Shown: positions 8,514-17,816, counted from the first letter of the stretch. The stretch: 64,000 nucleotides of DNA from an uncultured Desulfobulbaceae bacterium (GCA_947259225.1 CAMYLK010000007.1:62001-126000); one strand, 5' to 3'. Numbers and translations: made by a program. Notes: generated by a model not told the origin, from the letters alone.

Positions 8514-9920
8514 GTGACAATTCAACCTGTAATTCTAGCCGGAGGGACCGGTTCACGCTTATGGCCCTTGTCAAGGGAACTCTATCCCAAACAGCTTATC
8601 AACCTCACCGGCTGTCACTCTCTTTTGCAGACAACCCTACAACGGGTCCTGGATCTGCCTGATACGCTCCCGCCAATAGTTGTTGTAGGTGAGGATCATC
8701 GATTTCTGACCAAAACCCAGATAGAAGAACTCAACCTGTTCCCAGAATATCACCTCCTGCTGGAACCGGTGGGAAGAAATACCGCGGCAGCGATATGCGG
8801 TGCAGCTGTTTACGCGCAGCAGTATATTGATGAGGATGTTGTCCTGCTGGTTTTACCTGCTGATCACCTGATAACTGCGACTGAAGCTTTCTGTGAGGCT
8901 GTCCGTGAGGCATGTCGTCTCGCCGGGGAAGATAACCTGACAACGTTTGGCATAGTACCGGAGCGCCCTGAAGTCGGGTATGGATATATTGCCAGGGGAG
9001 AAGGCAACCGTGTGAGTTCTTTTGTTGAGAAACCGGATCTGCCGACCGCAGAGAGGTATCTTTCAAGTGGAGAATATTTATGGAACAGTGGAATGTTCGC
9101 CTTCTCAGTGAAAAATTTGCTGACCGAATTTAGTGAATACGGCCCGGCTATTTTGGCAAGCATGACAGAAGCCGTTGCTCAGGGATCAAGGGACGGTGTT
9201 TTTTTTCGATTTGAGAAAGAGTCCATGGAAAAATGTCCTGATGATTCAATTGACTATGCACTTATGGAGAAAACGAAGAGAGCCGCTGTAGTTGAGGCAG
9301 ACATAGGGTGGAGCGATATCGGTTCCTGGCAGGCGCTCTGGGAACTTGAACGCAAAGATGGTCAGGGGAATGTCATTTCCGGCGACGTGATGCTGGAAGA
9401 TGTGGAAAACTCACTTGTCCGGGCAGGGGACACCCTTGTTGCCGCGGTTGGCCTCCGGGACACCATGGTTGTAGAGACGGCCGACGCGGTCCTTGTTGCG
9501 CCGATTTCACGATCTCAGGATGTGAAAAAAATTGTTCAGAAGTTAAAAAAAGAGGGGCGTGATGAATACCACATCCATAAAACTGTTTACCGGCCCTGGG
9601 GAAGCTATACAACGCTGGAAAGGCAGGAGCGCTTTCAGATCAAACGGATTACGGTCAATCCAGGTGCAAAACTTTCCTTGCAGATGCACCATCACCGGCA
9701 TGAGCACTGGATTGTCGTGAAAGGAATGGCAAGGGTGACGAATGGTGAGGAGGTAATTATGCTGAACGAGAACCATTCAACCTATATAACTGCCGGTGTT
9801 CGTCACAGGCTGGAAAATCCGGGCTCTATACCGCTGGAACTTATTGAAGTCCAGATCGGCAGCTACCTCGGGGAAGATGATATCATCAGGTTTGAAGATG
9901 TTTACGGGAGAAAAAAATAA
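8514..9920 (+). CDS. manC: Mannose-1-phosphate guanylyltransferase/mannose-6-phosphate isomerase
   Basis: Bifunctional enzyme of GDP-mannose synthesis. The N-terminal pyrophosphorylase domain shows LAGGTGSRLWPLSRELYPKQ and, further on, FVEKPD. The C-terminal type II phosphomannose isomerase is a cupin, seen as YRPWGSY and the metal-binding QMHHHRHEHWIVV near residues 383-395. The 468-residue size is typical of the fused form. The start is GTG 8514, preceded by GAAGGTGG. It follows manB by 38 nt in an apparent operon. GDP-mannose can feed mannosylation or GDP-fucose synthesis; later genes are not in the window. Confidence 0.94.
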   Translation: MTIQPVILAGGTGSRLWPLSRELYPKQLINLTGCHSLLQTTLQRVLDLPDTLPPIVVVGEDHRFLTKTQIEELNLFPEYHLLLEPVGRNTAAAICGAAVYAQQYIDEDVVLLVLPADHLITATEAFCEAVREACRLAGEDNLTTFGIVPERPEVGYGYIARGEGNRVSSFVEKPDLPTAERYLSSGEYLWNSGMFAFSVKNLLTEFSEYGPAILASMTEAVAQGSRDGVFFRFEKESMEKCPDDSIDYALMEKTKRAAVVEADIGWSDIGSWQALWELERKDGQGNVISGDVMLEDVENSLVRAGDTLVAAVGLRDTMVVETADAVLVAPISRSQDVKKIVQKLKKEGRDEYHIHKTVYRPWGSYTTLERQERFQIKRITVNPGAKLSLQMHHHRHEHWIVVKGMARVTNGEEVIMLNENHSTYITAGVRHRLENPGSIPLELIEVQIGSYLGEDDIIRFEDVYGRKK

Positions 9921-9987
9921 AACAGTGGCCTGGAAATTGCCGATACGGAGGTGTAAAATACTGGATAAAATTTCTGGCTAAGATCGC

Positions 9988-10389
9988 TTACCCGTCGCTC
10001 TTCAAAAAGGTCATTTGTTCAGCACTTTTTTTTGTCGCATCAGGAAACCGGGCATGGAACGCTTCGACATACTTGTTAATAATACGCCTGTCTTCAACTG
10101 ATGCGTGAAAAAATTCAATGCCGTTGTGGAACGTCCCGTCATGGTAACCGGTTGAGTGGATAATTCTTCCCATAACATCTACGAGTTCATCTTCCAGACC
10201 AATGGTGATCATGACCTGCTGCCCTGCCGTCAGTTGAATATGGGTTTCCATGAGGATGCCACCGATGCTTATGTTCAGGGTCCTGCCCATGCTGTAATCA
10301 CCCTGCACTCCCTGCTCGTCAACGACAATATAATCGAGAAGGTTCAATGACTCCGGCCTGACATAGCGTCTACGTTCACTGTTACTCAT
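9988..10389 (-). CDS. PilZ domain protein
   Basis: A 133-residue protein that is almost entirely one PilZ domain. The N-terminal RRRYVRPE supplies the R-x-x-x-R c-di-GMP box and LNISIGGILME the N-x-S-x-x-G box, both intact, so c-di-GMP binding is likely. No membrane segment or second domain is present. It is convergent with manC and stands as a single gene. The target process is unknown; PilZ effectors commonly act on motility, exopolysaccharide export or adhesion. Confidence 0.83.
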   Translation of the reverse strand: MSNSERRRYVRPESLNLLDYIVVDEQGVQGDYSMGRTLNISIGGILMETHIQLTAGQQVMITIGLEDELVDVMGRIIHSTGYHDGTFHNGIEFFHASVEDRRIINKYVEAFHARFPDATKKSAEQMTFLKSDG

Positions 10390-10718
10390 ATTTTTCCCTT
10401 TATAGACTTGTGAGGTAGAAAGAGAGTGTTGTCACCATGACGCAAACACCTTCTTCTAAGAATTTACCTTGTTCACTATTCTTTGTCAAACACAGCATGC
10501 CGTCAAGGTTGAAAATTGTATAAATAAATGAGCCATTTGACACTTTATGTACAAAAGTTGTAAACTCAATTAATTGAAATATGTACATTCATTAGGTTGC
10601 AATAAGGTTAATGATTCTGGACCGAAAGAGAACGAACCAATTTTTTTTCCCTTGCGGATTCAGTGTTATTCCTGAAGGACTATTTTTATGAACTGCCGCA
10701 GGAGGGTCATGTCAGGAG
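10390..10718. other. Divergent intergenic region upstream of the cytochrome operon
   Basis: A 329-bp AT-rich region between the divergent PilZ gene and the decaheme-cytochrome operon. No convincing gene is present. It contains a perfect 12-bp palindrome TCAATTAATTGA at 10566-10577, flanked on both sides by copies of TATGTACA, a plausible operator arrangement for the downstream operon. The ribosome binding site for the first operon gene is unusual: AGGAG at 10714-10718 abuts the ATG at 10719, and a better placed GGAGGG at 10701-10706 is 12 nt away. A five-codon frame (10709-10726) overlaps the start. Confidence 0.4.
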
Positions 10719-11738
10719 ATGAATAAATATCCATTTCGGCTGTTTTTTCTTTTTTTTCTCACTATTTCTTTTCTCGTGACCATATACGGGTGCAAGAATC
10801 TTAAGGGGTCGAAACCCATTTACCCCATCAGGGAATATGAAAAAATGATAGTCGGCAACCTGTATGCTGATTATGTGGGGACGCAAAATTGTCTCGCCGC
10901 CTGTCACGAGCACGACCGCCTGAATCATTATTTTCAAGCCAGCACCATGGGGGTTCAGCTGAAAAAGGAATCGGGAATGGGGCTGGTTGATTGCGAGTCC
11001 TGTCATGGTCCGGGAAGTCTTGCCATAAAAGACCTGACCCCGGAACTGGTTGAGAAAAATGCAAGGCAGGGCAACAAGACGCCTTGCGATTACAAAACAT
11101 TGATTGATTTGGAAAATTTGCCGGCCCCGGCCCAGTCACTCATCTGCCTGAAATGCCATTCTGCCAATGCTACTTTCAACCTCCATAACTGGAATGCAAG
11201 TTCGCACTCCCAAAATGAAGTTTCCTGTTTTGACTGTCACGATGTCCATGTCAGCCCCGACCTGAAGGTCTCACCAATCAATTCCGGAAAGCTGTGTTTC
11301 GAGTGTCACCAGGCAGTACAAGTGGAATTCTCCATGCCAAGCCATCATCCGCTTAATGAAGGGAGAATATTCTGTACCGACTGCCATGATCCCCATGGAA
11401 ATACTTCAGAACTGCTGAGAAGGGATGACATCAAGGAAACGTGTCTTCAGTGCCACCCGGAAAAAAGAGGCCCTTTTGTTTTTGAACATGCCGATGTGGT
11501 TGAAGACTGCATGAACTGTCACGGCCCACATGGTTCGGTTAACAATAACCTTCTCAATGCGCGTGAGCCGTTTTTGTGTCTCCAGTGTCATGAAGGGCAT
11601 ACTATTACCAGCCGGGACGGCAGACCGATTTCAACTGAATCCGCACGGGCATTTTATACGAGATGCACAGACTGTCATTCCAGGATACATGGCTCGGATC
11701 TGCCTTCAGGTTCTGGGAGGGGGAGGTTTACCCAATGA
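10719..11738 (+). CDS. DmsE/MtrA-type decaheme c-type cytochrome, probable lipoprotein
   Basis: A 339-residue exported multiheme cytochrome. The N-terminal hydrophobic segment ends in TIYGC (Cys25), a near-lipobox, so it may be lipid-anchored instead of soluble. I count nine CxxCH heme motifs (CESCH, CLKCH, CFDCH, CFECH, CTDCH, CLQCH, CMNCH, CLQCH, CTDCH) plus one CX3CH variant, CLAACH at residues 58-63, giving a probable total of ten hemes as in the DmsE/MtrA family. Such proteins insert into an MtrB-type barrel and conduct electrons across the outer membrane. The next gene encodes exactly such a barrel and overlaps by 4 nt (ATGA), which strongly supports a porin-cytochrome conduit. Confidence 0.85.
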   Translation: MNKYPFRLFFLFFLTISFLVTIYGCKNLKGSKPIYPIREYEKMIVGNLYADYVGTQNCLAACHEHDRLNHYFQASTMGVQLKKESGMGLVDCESCHGPGSLAIKDLTPELVEKNARQGNKTPCDYKTLIDLENLPAPAQSLICLKCHSANATFNLHNWNASSHSQNEVSCFDCHDVHVSPDLKVSPINSGKLCFECHQAVQVEFSMPSHHPLNEGRIFCTDCHDPHGNTSELLRRDDIKETCLQCHPEKRGPFVFEHADVVEDCMNCHGPHGSVNNNLLNAREPFLCLQCHEGHTITSRDGRPISTESARAFYTRCTDCHSRIHGSDLPSGSGRGRFTQ

Positions 11739-13720
11739 GATGTTGGACAACGCATCGGTTTATTTATGCGTACCTCCTAACCTTATTCTGCCACTTTATT
11801 GCAGCGGATCAGGTTCTGGCGGAAGTAAGAGACTCCTCTGTCATTGGAGACAAAGTTGAAAAAACAGACAATGGAGGTGAAGCAGTACCGCAATACGAAC
11901 CGGAAGGGTCGGTTTATATTGGTTACAGGTGGGTGTCCCAGGAAGACTCTCTTAAAGCGGCAGAGTATCAATACCCGCATTCATCCGTTACCTTCGGAGT
12001 GGATGCTCTTGCGGCTGTACTTCCCCACAGGTACCATCTAAACGCAGAGTTTCTGAATAAAAAGGATTATTACGGAGACCTGGGATATGCCTATAAGGAC
12101 CTGCTCCTGTTCAGGGATGTTTTTGTCGGACTGCGTCATAATTTTGATCATTTTAATTATCAGTTCGCTGGTGTCCCTCCATTTATAAGGTATGACGACA
12201 GGAACCTTGGTGATGAATATTTTGTTGACTACTTCAACAACCAGTTTTCGCTCAGGCTGAAAGTACCTGATTTCCCATTCCATGCTTTTCTGCAGAACAC
12301 GTATGTTGCCAGGGACGGTTCCATTGAAGAACGGTATATGCTGGGTGATTTTATCAGTATGTCAAAAACTTCCCAGACCCGTGAGATTGACTGGCGGTCA
12401 AGCGAGACCTCAATTGGGGTTAATAGCCATCTTGGTCCGCTTGAACTGGAGTATAAGTACGATTTTTCGGATTTTGACCCTGGCAGCAACAATGTTCTTC
12501 ACGATTATTATCCACCTTCATTTATTTTCGGACGTCCGGCAGATATATATCCCCACAGTGTCGTTCCGGAAACCGAAGCATACTCGAACTCACTGAAGCT
12601 GCACACATCATATACAGGTCAAATAGTTGCTGCGGCTACACTCAGCAGTCAAAATCAGAAGAACAATTACAGTAACGCAGAGTCAACAACCTGGCGGGGA
12701 GCATTTGATTTCAGGTGGCTGCCTGATCCTGTCATCGGCCTGTTTTTCAAGTACCGTCACAAGGAAAAGGATGCCGATAATCCGTCACAGGTGACCCTTG
12801 CAGGTCAGACGACAGCAAGTACCTACCCGGTCAGGCGGTCACTATCTTATGATAAAGATATATTCTCGCTGTCAGCAAGATACAAACCAATCACCAAGGT
12901 TACCCTCCTCACCTCCTATGAGTTCGAACACGTGCAGCGAAAAGATGCTGATGAATGGCAGGTTGTACCGGATGAAACCAATGTTCACCACTTCAACATC
13001 ACCGTTCATGGGCGGCCGATAAACAAGTTCAAGCTGAAAGCTATATATGATTACATGTATTACGATGATCCGGCCTATAATACTGACCCTGACTATTCAA
13101 ACCAGTTGCGGCTGGCCGGAACGTATATTCCTGTTCCGTGGCTCACAATATATGCCGACTACAAGCTGACCCTGACCCAGAGGGATGACCTGCGGTACCT
13201 CAACCCGGTGCCTTCATTTCTTGTTGAGGGCGGAGAAAGGGATGGCAGGACAGACCGTATTCTCACCAGCTTTTCTTTTTTATTCACACCTAAAACCACC
13301 ATGACCGCAAGCTGGGCTTATAACAGGTGGAAAATTGAGCAGGACCTGGCATATGATACAAGCCAGGGGGTACTGTATATTGATACCGGAGTCCCCTATA
13401 CCGATGAATCAAATACTTTTTCGCTGGCACTGCAGTACCTGCCTCGAGAAGACATAACCATCACAGCAGATATAAGCCACACGATTTCAGAAGGAGAATG
13501 CTCAACAGGTAATGTAGTGCAGAGCCCAACTGATTCCCTGGGATCGTTTTCGTTCCTGGAGGCTTCCGAGACACTCCTGACCCTTGAGTTGAGCAAGAGA
13601 TTCCTTGACGACTGGGAAGCCGGGCTCAAGTTTTACGCAGATATCTATGATGACAGGACAGGCGATTTTGAAGACGGAAAATTTTATGCAACAACCCTCA
13701 GTTTAAAAAGGCATTTCTAG
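11735..13720 (+). CDS. MtrB/PioB family decaheme-associated outer-membrane beta-barrel
   Basis: Predicted sheath porin that holds the decaheme cytochrome across the outer membrane. The 661-residue protein has a signal peptide ending near ADQVLA, a long run of alternating amphipathic strands rich in Tyr, Asp and Asn, and ends in Phe, the usual outer-membrane insertion signal. The start is placed at ATG 11735, which overlaps the cytochrome stop (ATGA) and has GGGAGGGGG about 10 nt upstream; a longer open frame back to 11663 would put extra residues ahead of the signal peptide. The MtrB N-terminal Cys-x-x-Cys of some relatives is not seen. A binding-protein gene starts immediately after the stop. 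Confidence 0.8.
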   Translation: MRCWTTHRFIYAYLLTLFCHFIAADQVLAEVRDSSVIGDKVEKTDNGGEAVPQYEPEGSVYIGYRWVSQEDSLKAAEYQYPHSSVTFGVDALAAVLPHRYHLNAEFLNKKDYYGDLGYAYKDLLLFRDVFVGLRHNFDHFNYQFAGVPPFIRYDDRNLGDEYFVDYFNNQFSLRLKVPDFPFHAFLQNTYVARDGSIEERYMLGDFISMSKTSQTREIDWRSSETSIGVNSHLGPLELEYKYDFSDFDPGSNNVLHDYYPPSFIFGRPADIYPHSVVPETEAYSNSLKLHTSYTGQIVAAATLSSQNQKNNYSNAESTTWRGAFDFRWLPDPVIGLFFKYRHKEKDADNPSQVTLAGQTTASTYPVRRSLSYDKDIFSLSARYKPITKVTLLTSYEFEHVQRKDADEWQVVPDETNVHHFNITVHGRPINKFKLKAIYDYMYYDDPAYNTDPDYSNQLRLAGTYIPVPWLTIYADYKLTLTQRDDLRYLNPVPSFLVEGGERDGRTDRILTSFSFLFTPKTTMTASWAYNRWKIEQDLAYDTSQGVLYIDTGVPYTDESNTFSLALQYLPREDITITADISHTISEGECSTGNVVQSPTDSLGSFSFLEASETLLTLELSKRFLDDWEAGLKFYADIYDDRTGDFEDGKFYATTLSLKRHF

Positions 13721-14662
13721 GTGAAGGGTTATAAAATTCATTGGTTGGGCTTTCTGCTTCTGCTTCCCTTTCTTCTCATATTCTCCACCATGTCAGCCGA
13801 GGGCAGGCAGATCGGCGTCATCATGACCGGTGACATTCCTTACTACAAGGAAATGCATCAGGCCTTTGCTGAATCATTAAACTCCCTGGTTCCGGAAGGT
13901 GAGAAAATTGAGATAATACTGCAGAGACCTTTTCCGGATTCCATAGCATGGAGCAATGCGGCCAGAAAACTGATTGCCTTTGATGTCGATGTCATTGTTA
14001 CATATGGTTCACCTGCCACACTCGCTGTCATGGAAGAAAAGAGTGGTATCCCCGTTGTGTATGCCGGTGTGTATGATCCTGAAAGAACAGAAATTGGTGG
14101 TAAGAATATTACCGGCTGCGGTTATAAGGTTCCCCTCTCAAGTCTTCTCAGGTATTTAAGACGCCTTGGCGGAATTGATAAAGTAAGCGTCGTTTTTTCA
14201 GGCATTGAGGAAGATTCAGTACGTCAGAAGGATGAGCTGGAGAGACTGGCCGGGAAACAGAATATAACACTGGAAGAAATCAATGTCAGGTCTCGGAACG
14301 ATATCAAAAGGCTGGAAGGATTAACTGAAGATGATGCTGTTTTTATAACAGGCAGTTCACTTGCTCATCTCTGGATTAATGATATCCTCACGGCAACAGC
14401 TAAGGACAAAGACCCTGTTGCTGATGTTTTTCCAGATCCGGATGAAACCGGAGTGCTTATGACCCTGTACCATCCGCCAAAGGATCAAGGGGTAAAAGCA
14501 GCAGAAATGGTTTCCCGGATACTGGGCGGTGAACATCCGGAAAACATCGCCTCAGGAGTCCACCGGGAAACCGAACTTGTATTTAACCTCATCGAAGCCA
14601 ACAAAATAGGAATAAAGCTTCCTATTCAGTTAATTGTAGAAGCAACAAGGGTTATTAAATGA
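13721..14662 (+). CDS. ABC-type substrate-binding protein (PF04392-like), orphan
   Basis: A 313-residue periplasmic protein with a signal peptide (hydrophobic residues 8-24, cleavage near MSAEG). The fold resembles the ABC_sub_bind (TrpX-like) family: IGVIMTGDIPYYKEMHQAF, DVIVTYGSPATLAVME, GIPVVYAGVYDPE. It starts with GTG right behind the porin stop codon (no gap) and overlaps the next gene by 4 nt. No permease or ATPase gene is in the operon, so a role as periplasmic ligand sensor or chaperone for the downstream kinase is at least as likely as transport. The ligand cannot be told from sequence; relatives bind aromatic amino acids and other small molecules. Confidence 0.75.
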   Translation: MKGYKIHWLGFLLLLPFLLIFSTMSAEGRQIGVIMTGDIPYYKEMHQAFAESLNSLVPEGEKIEIILQRPFPDSIAWSNAARKLIAFDVDVIVTYGSPATLAVMEEKSGIPVVYAGVYDPERTEIGGKNITGCGYKVPLSSLLRYLRRLGGIDKVSVVFSGIEEDSVRQKDELERLAGKQNITLEEINVRSRNDIKRLEGLTEDDAVFITGSSLAHLWINDILTATAKDKDPVADVFPDPDETGVLMTLYHPPKDQGVKAAEMVSRILGGEHPENIASGVHRETELVFNLIEANKIGIKLPIQLIVEATRVIK

Positions 14663-15573
14663 ATACGGCTTCTGGCATATTACGACTCATGGTATGCAAA
14701 GCAGCTTTGAGTTTTCTCATAATCGGGGTAATCCTGTGTAGTCAGTCCGCTGCCTCTGAACAGCCACCGGAATTACTTCTGGGTGTTGAGCCGGAGCATA
14801 ATATTTTCGACCAGATGGAGAGATACCGGAAACTGGCCGGATATCTTTCTGAACATTTGGGTATCAAGGTCAACTTGACGATAACGAGCCGCTACGGTGA
14901 AGTTATAAACAGGTTGAAAACACGAAGGCTTGACGGAGCCTTTCTCAGCTCCTTTACAGCAGCCCTTGCTATTACCACATTGGAACTTGATCCAGTTGCA
15001 AGTCCTGTACATCTCGGGGGTGAGTCACATTCGCGAGGGTATATCTTTGTGAGAAGTGACAGCGGGATACAAACACTGATTGACATGGAAGGGAAAAGTA
15101 TTGTTTTTGTTGATCCGGCTTCAACGGAAGGATACCTTTTCCCCCTGGCCGTGTTAAAAAAACACGGTATAAATGATAAAAATACATTTTTTAAGCGGCA
15201 TTATTTTTCCGGCAGTCATGCTTCGGCAATATTTGCTGTTCTTGACGGCAGAGCGGACATAGGTGCCGCCAAGAATACTGTTTATAATACGCAGGTCAGC
15301 TTAGACCCCTCCATCGGAGATGAACTGGCAATAATTAAAGAGTCGCCCAATGTTCCAGAAGAAATATTGTGCCTGCGGAATAACCTTCCCGAAGAAATAA
15401 AAGAGAAAATACAGACGGTCCTGCTGAGCATGGAAACAACTTCCAGGGGCAGGAATATCCTGAGGCAGTTCAGGGCTCTTCGCTTCATTAAGGCGTCCAA
15501 AACTGATCTGGACCCGGTGTTGGAAATAGCACATGAGGCCGGCATATCTTTAACGAGCGCGAACACCAGATGA
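14659..15573 (+). CDS. PhnD/SsuA/transferrin-type periplasmic binding protein, orphan
   Basis: A 304-residue exported binding protein of the PhnD-like family (PF12974). After a signal peptide ending near SQSAAS it shows LLLGVEPEHNIFDQM, YRKLAGYLSEHLGI, LDGAFLSSFTAAL and VDPASTEGYLFP, in the order usual for this family. Members bind phosphonate or phosphite for import, or act as the periplasmic input of sensor kinases. Here it overlaps the upstream binding-protein gene and the downstream histidine kinase gene by 4 nt each, with no transporter genes, which favours the sensory role. Confidence 0.8.
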   Translation: MNTASGILRLMVCKAALSFLIIGVILCSQSAASEQPPELLLGVEPEHNIFDQMERYRKLAGYLSEHLGIKVNLTITSRYGEVINRLKTRRLDGAFLSSFTAALAITTLELDPVASPVHLGGESHSRGYIFVRSDSGIQTLIDMEGKSIVFVDPASTEGYLFPLAVLKKHGINDKNTFFKRHYFSGSHASAIFAVLDGRADIGAAKNTVYNTQVSLDPSIGDELAIIKESPNVPEEILCLRNNLPEEIKEKIQTVLLSMETTSRGRNILRQFRALRFIKASKTDLDPVLEIAHEAGISLTSANTR

Positions 15574-17816
15574 AGAAAGTAATCATTACATCCTTCCTCA
15601 TGGTTTTTATCCTGCTCTTCTCGGGGATTCTCATCACCCTTTATATTATTAACAAGACTACATCGAATCTCAATGCACTGCTTACGTTGCACAAGGTTGA
15701 AATTATTCGCCAGGAACTTGTCATAAATGTGCAGTCCGTTCAGTCAAATCTCTATACCTCAGGAACCATGTTCGGTAAGGAGTTGGATTTTATTGTCGAT
15801 AATGTCCTCAGACTTCAGGAGAGAGTACAAACATGCACAGACTGTCATCATGAGCCAGGCGTTGAGCAGGGTATTGAAGAACTTCAGGTGCTGACCAAAC
15901 AGTACATGGAATCGCTCAGTTACTTTATAACATCAACAGCTGACCCGCAAAGAATAGCACGTCTTCAGGTTGTTGCGGCTGACATCGGGGACACGATAAT
16001 TTCAAAGTCCCAGAACATGGCTCTTACGGCAAATGAGAATCTGAGGCGGAAAACGACAATATCGATGGAAAAAGTGCAAAACTCAAAAAGAATACTTGCA
16101 TTGACCATGTTATTTTCCCTGTTCGCCATCATCCTTATCACATTCTATTTGATCAGAAGTATCACCCGCCCCGTTTCAGAGTTATTAACAGCAACCAGAA
16201 GGATCCGGCAGGGAGATCTTGGTTACAAGTCCTCTTACACGAAAAAGGACGAATTTGGCGAATTGATCCAGTCGTTTAATGAAATGAGTGAAAACCTGGT
16301 GAAAAATAATGAAAAAATACTTGCGCATATGGCCAGGAACCAGACCATCCTTGAGACATCAACAGACGGGTTCGTTCTTTTGGATGAGAACGGACAGTTA
16401 ATTGATGCGAATCCAGCAATGTGCAGGATGTCAGGTTATTCTAAAGAGGAACTTCTTTCCATGCTGATCAATGAAATTGAGCTCATGGAAACAAAAGTTA
16501 ATGCAGCACGTCTTCTCAGCCAGATTAAATCTGCCTCGTCCCTCCTGTTCCAGGCTGAACAGAAGACAAAGGCAGGCGAGCTTGTGCCTGTGGAAATAAG
16601 CGCCACCTATACAATCATGGAAAACAAGGGGTGTTACTTCTGTTTTATCAGGGACATATCTGAACGGAAAAAAATGGCTGAAGAGTTGCTGAAGGCCCAG
16701 AAACTTGAATCCCTTGGTGTACTTGCCGGGGGCATTGCACATGATTTTAATAATCTGTTGACCGGTATAATGGGATATATTGACCTGGTACAGAAGTCTT
16801 CTGTCCCAGGCGATAAGATTCAAGGATGGTTGGAAAGTGCCAAAAAGGCTTCGTCCAGGGCACAGAACCTGACACAGCAGTTACTCACCTTTTCCAGGGG
16901 TGGTGAACCGGTGAAACGGCTTGTTCAGATCAAGGAACTCCTGGAAGAATCGACCCGATTTGTAATGAGCGGTTCCAATGTAAGGTGCGAATACCATCTT
17001 CCGGAAAATTTATGGGTGGTTGATGCAGACAGGGGGCAGATCGGACAGGTAGTCCAGAACATTACTTTGAACGGTGTTCAGGCCATGCCGGAAGGCGGGA
17101 CATTTACTGTAAGCGCAGAAAATTTTATAGTAGATAAAAGTAGCACGCTGCCGCTTGAAAACGGCGAGTATGTAATGATGCTTTTTACAGATAATGGGGC
17201 TGGAATAGCAAATGAGGATATAGAGAGAATTTTTGATCCCTATTTTTCCACCAAGAATACCGGGAATGGTCTGGGGCTGACCATCTGCCACTCTATTATC
17301 AGCAAGCATAAGGGTTATATCACAGTTGAGTCCGAACCGGGGGCTGGATCCAGGTTTATCATCTATCTGCCGGCCGTAAAAGAGGCCAGTGAAGCGAAAA
17401 CATTCTCAGAGAAGACCGGAGAAAAGCGAGGTGTCGGCAAAATTCTGGTAATGGATGATGAGGAACATGTTCGTGGGATTGTCGGAGAAATGCTCAGATA
17501 TCTTGGGTATAGTCCTGACTTTGCCGAAGACGGGTCAAAGGCTCTTGACTTGTACAGGAAAGCTATGGACGCCGGCGCTCCTTATGATGTTGTAATCATG
17601 GACCTGACAATTCCAGGGGGAATGGGGGGTAGGGAAACCATTAAAAAACTTCTCCGTGTCGACCCCGCCGTGAAGGCCGTTGTCTCAAGTGGTTATTCCA
17701 ATGACCCTGTCATGGCTGAACACCAGATGTATGGTTTCAAAGGGGTGGTTACCAAACCTTTTGATACGGAGCAACTCAGTACAATCCTGCATGACATATT
17801 GAACAACCAGGTATGA
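15570..17816 (+). CDS. Hybrid histidine kinase with a c-type heme motif in its periplasmic sensor domain
   Basis: A 748-residue membrane sensor. Order of parts: transmembrane helix 1 (about 5-27), periplasmic helical domain carrying CTDCHH (Cys89, Cys92, His93), transmembrane helix 2 (about 172-195), HAMP, a PAS domain (about 255-365), HisKA with phospho-acceptor His391 (GGIAHDFNN), an HATPase domain with DNGAGI and GLGLTI, and a C-terminal receiver with Asp678 (VIMDLTIPGG). The CxxCH on the periplasmic side suggests covalent heme and redox or gas sensing. It is last in a five-gene operon with a decaheme cytochrome and MtrB porin and two binding proteins. No output regulator or HPt protein is nearby. 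Confidence 0.85.
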   Translation: MKKVIITSFLMVFILLFSGILITLYIINKTTSNLNALLTLHKVEIIRQELVINVQSVQSNLYTSGTMFGKELDFIVDNVLRLQERVQTCTDCHHEPGVEQGIEELQVLTKQYMESLSYFITSTADPQRIARLQVVAADIGDTIISKSQNMALTANENLRRKTTISMEKVQNSKRILALTMLFSLFAIILITFYLIRSITRPVSELLTATRRIRQGDLGYKSSYTKKDEFGELIQSFNEMSENLVKNNEKILAHMARNQTILETSTDGFVLLDENGQLIDANPAMCRMSGYSKEELLSMLINEIELMETKVNAARLLSQIKSASSLLFQAEQKTKAGELVPVEISATYTIMENKGCYFCFIRDISERKKMAEELLKAQKLESLGVLAGGIAHDFNNLLTGIMGYIDLVQKSSVPGDKIQGWLESAKKASSRAQNLTQQLLTFSRGGEPVKRLVQIKELLEESTRFVMSGSNVRCEYHLPENLWVVDADRGQIGQVVQNITLNGVQAMPEGGTFTVSAENFIVDKSSTLPLENGEYVMMLFTDNGAGIANEDIERIFDPYFSTKNTGNGLGLTICHSIISKHKGYITVESEPGAGSRFIIYLPAVKEASEAKTFSEKTGEKRGVGKILVMDDEEHVRGIVGEMLRYLGYSPDFAEDGSKALDLYRKAMDAGAPYDVVIMDLTIPGGMGGRETIKKLLRVDPAVKAVVSSGYSNDPVMAEHQMYGFKGVVTKPFDTEQLSTILHDILNNQV

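Noticed and set aside
10400-10588. Minus-strand 62-codon frame upstream of the cytochrome operon
   Set aside because: No ribosome binding site, no domain, AT-rich region that is better explained as regulatory.
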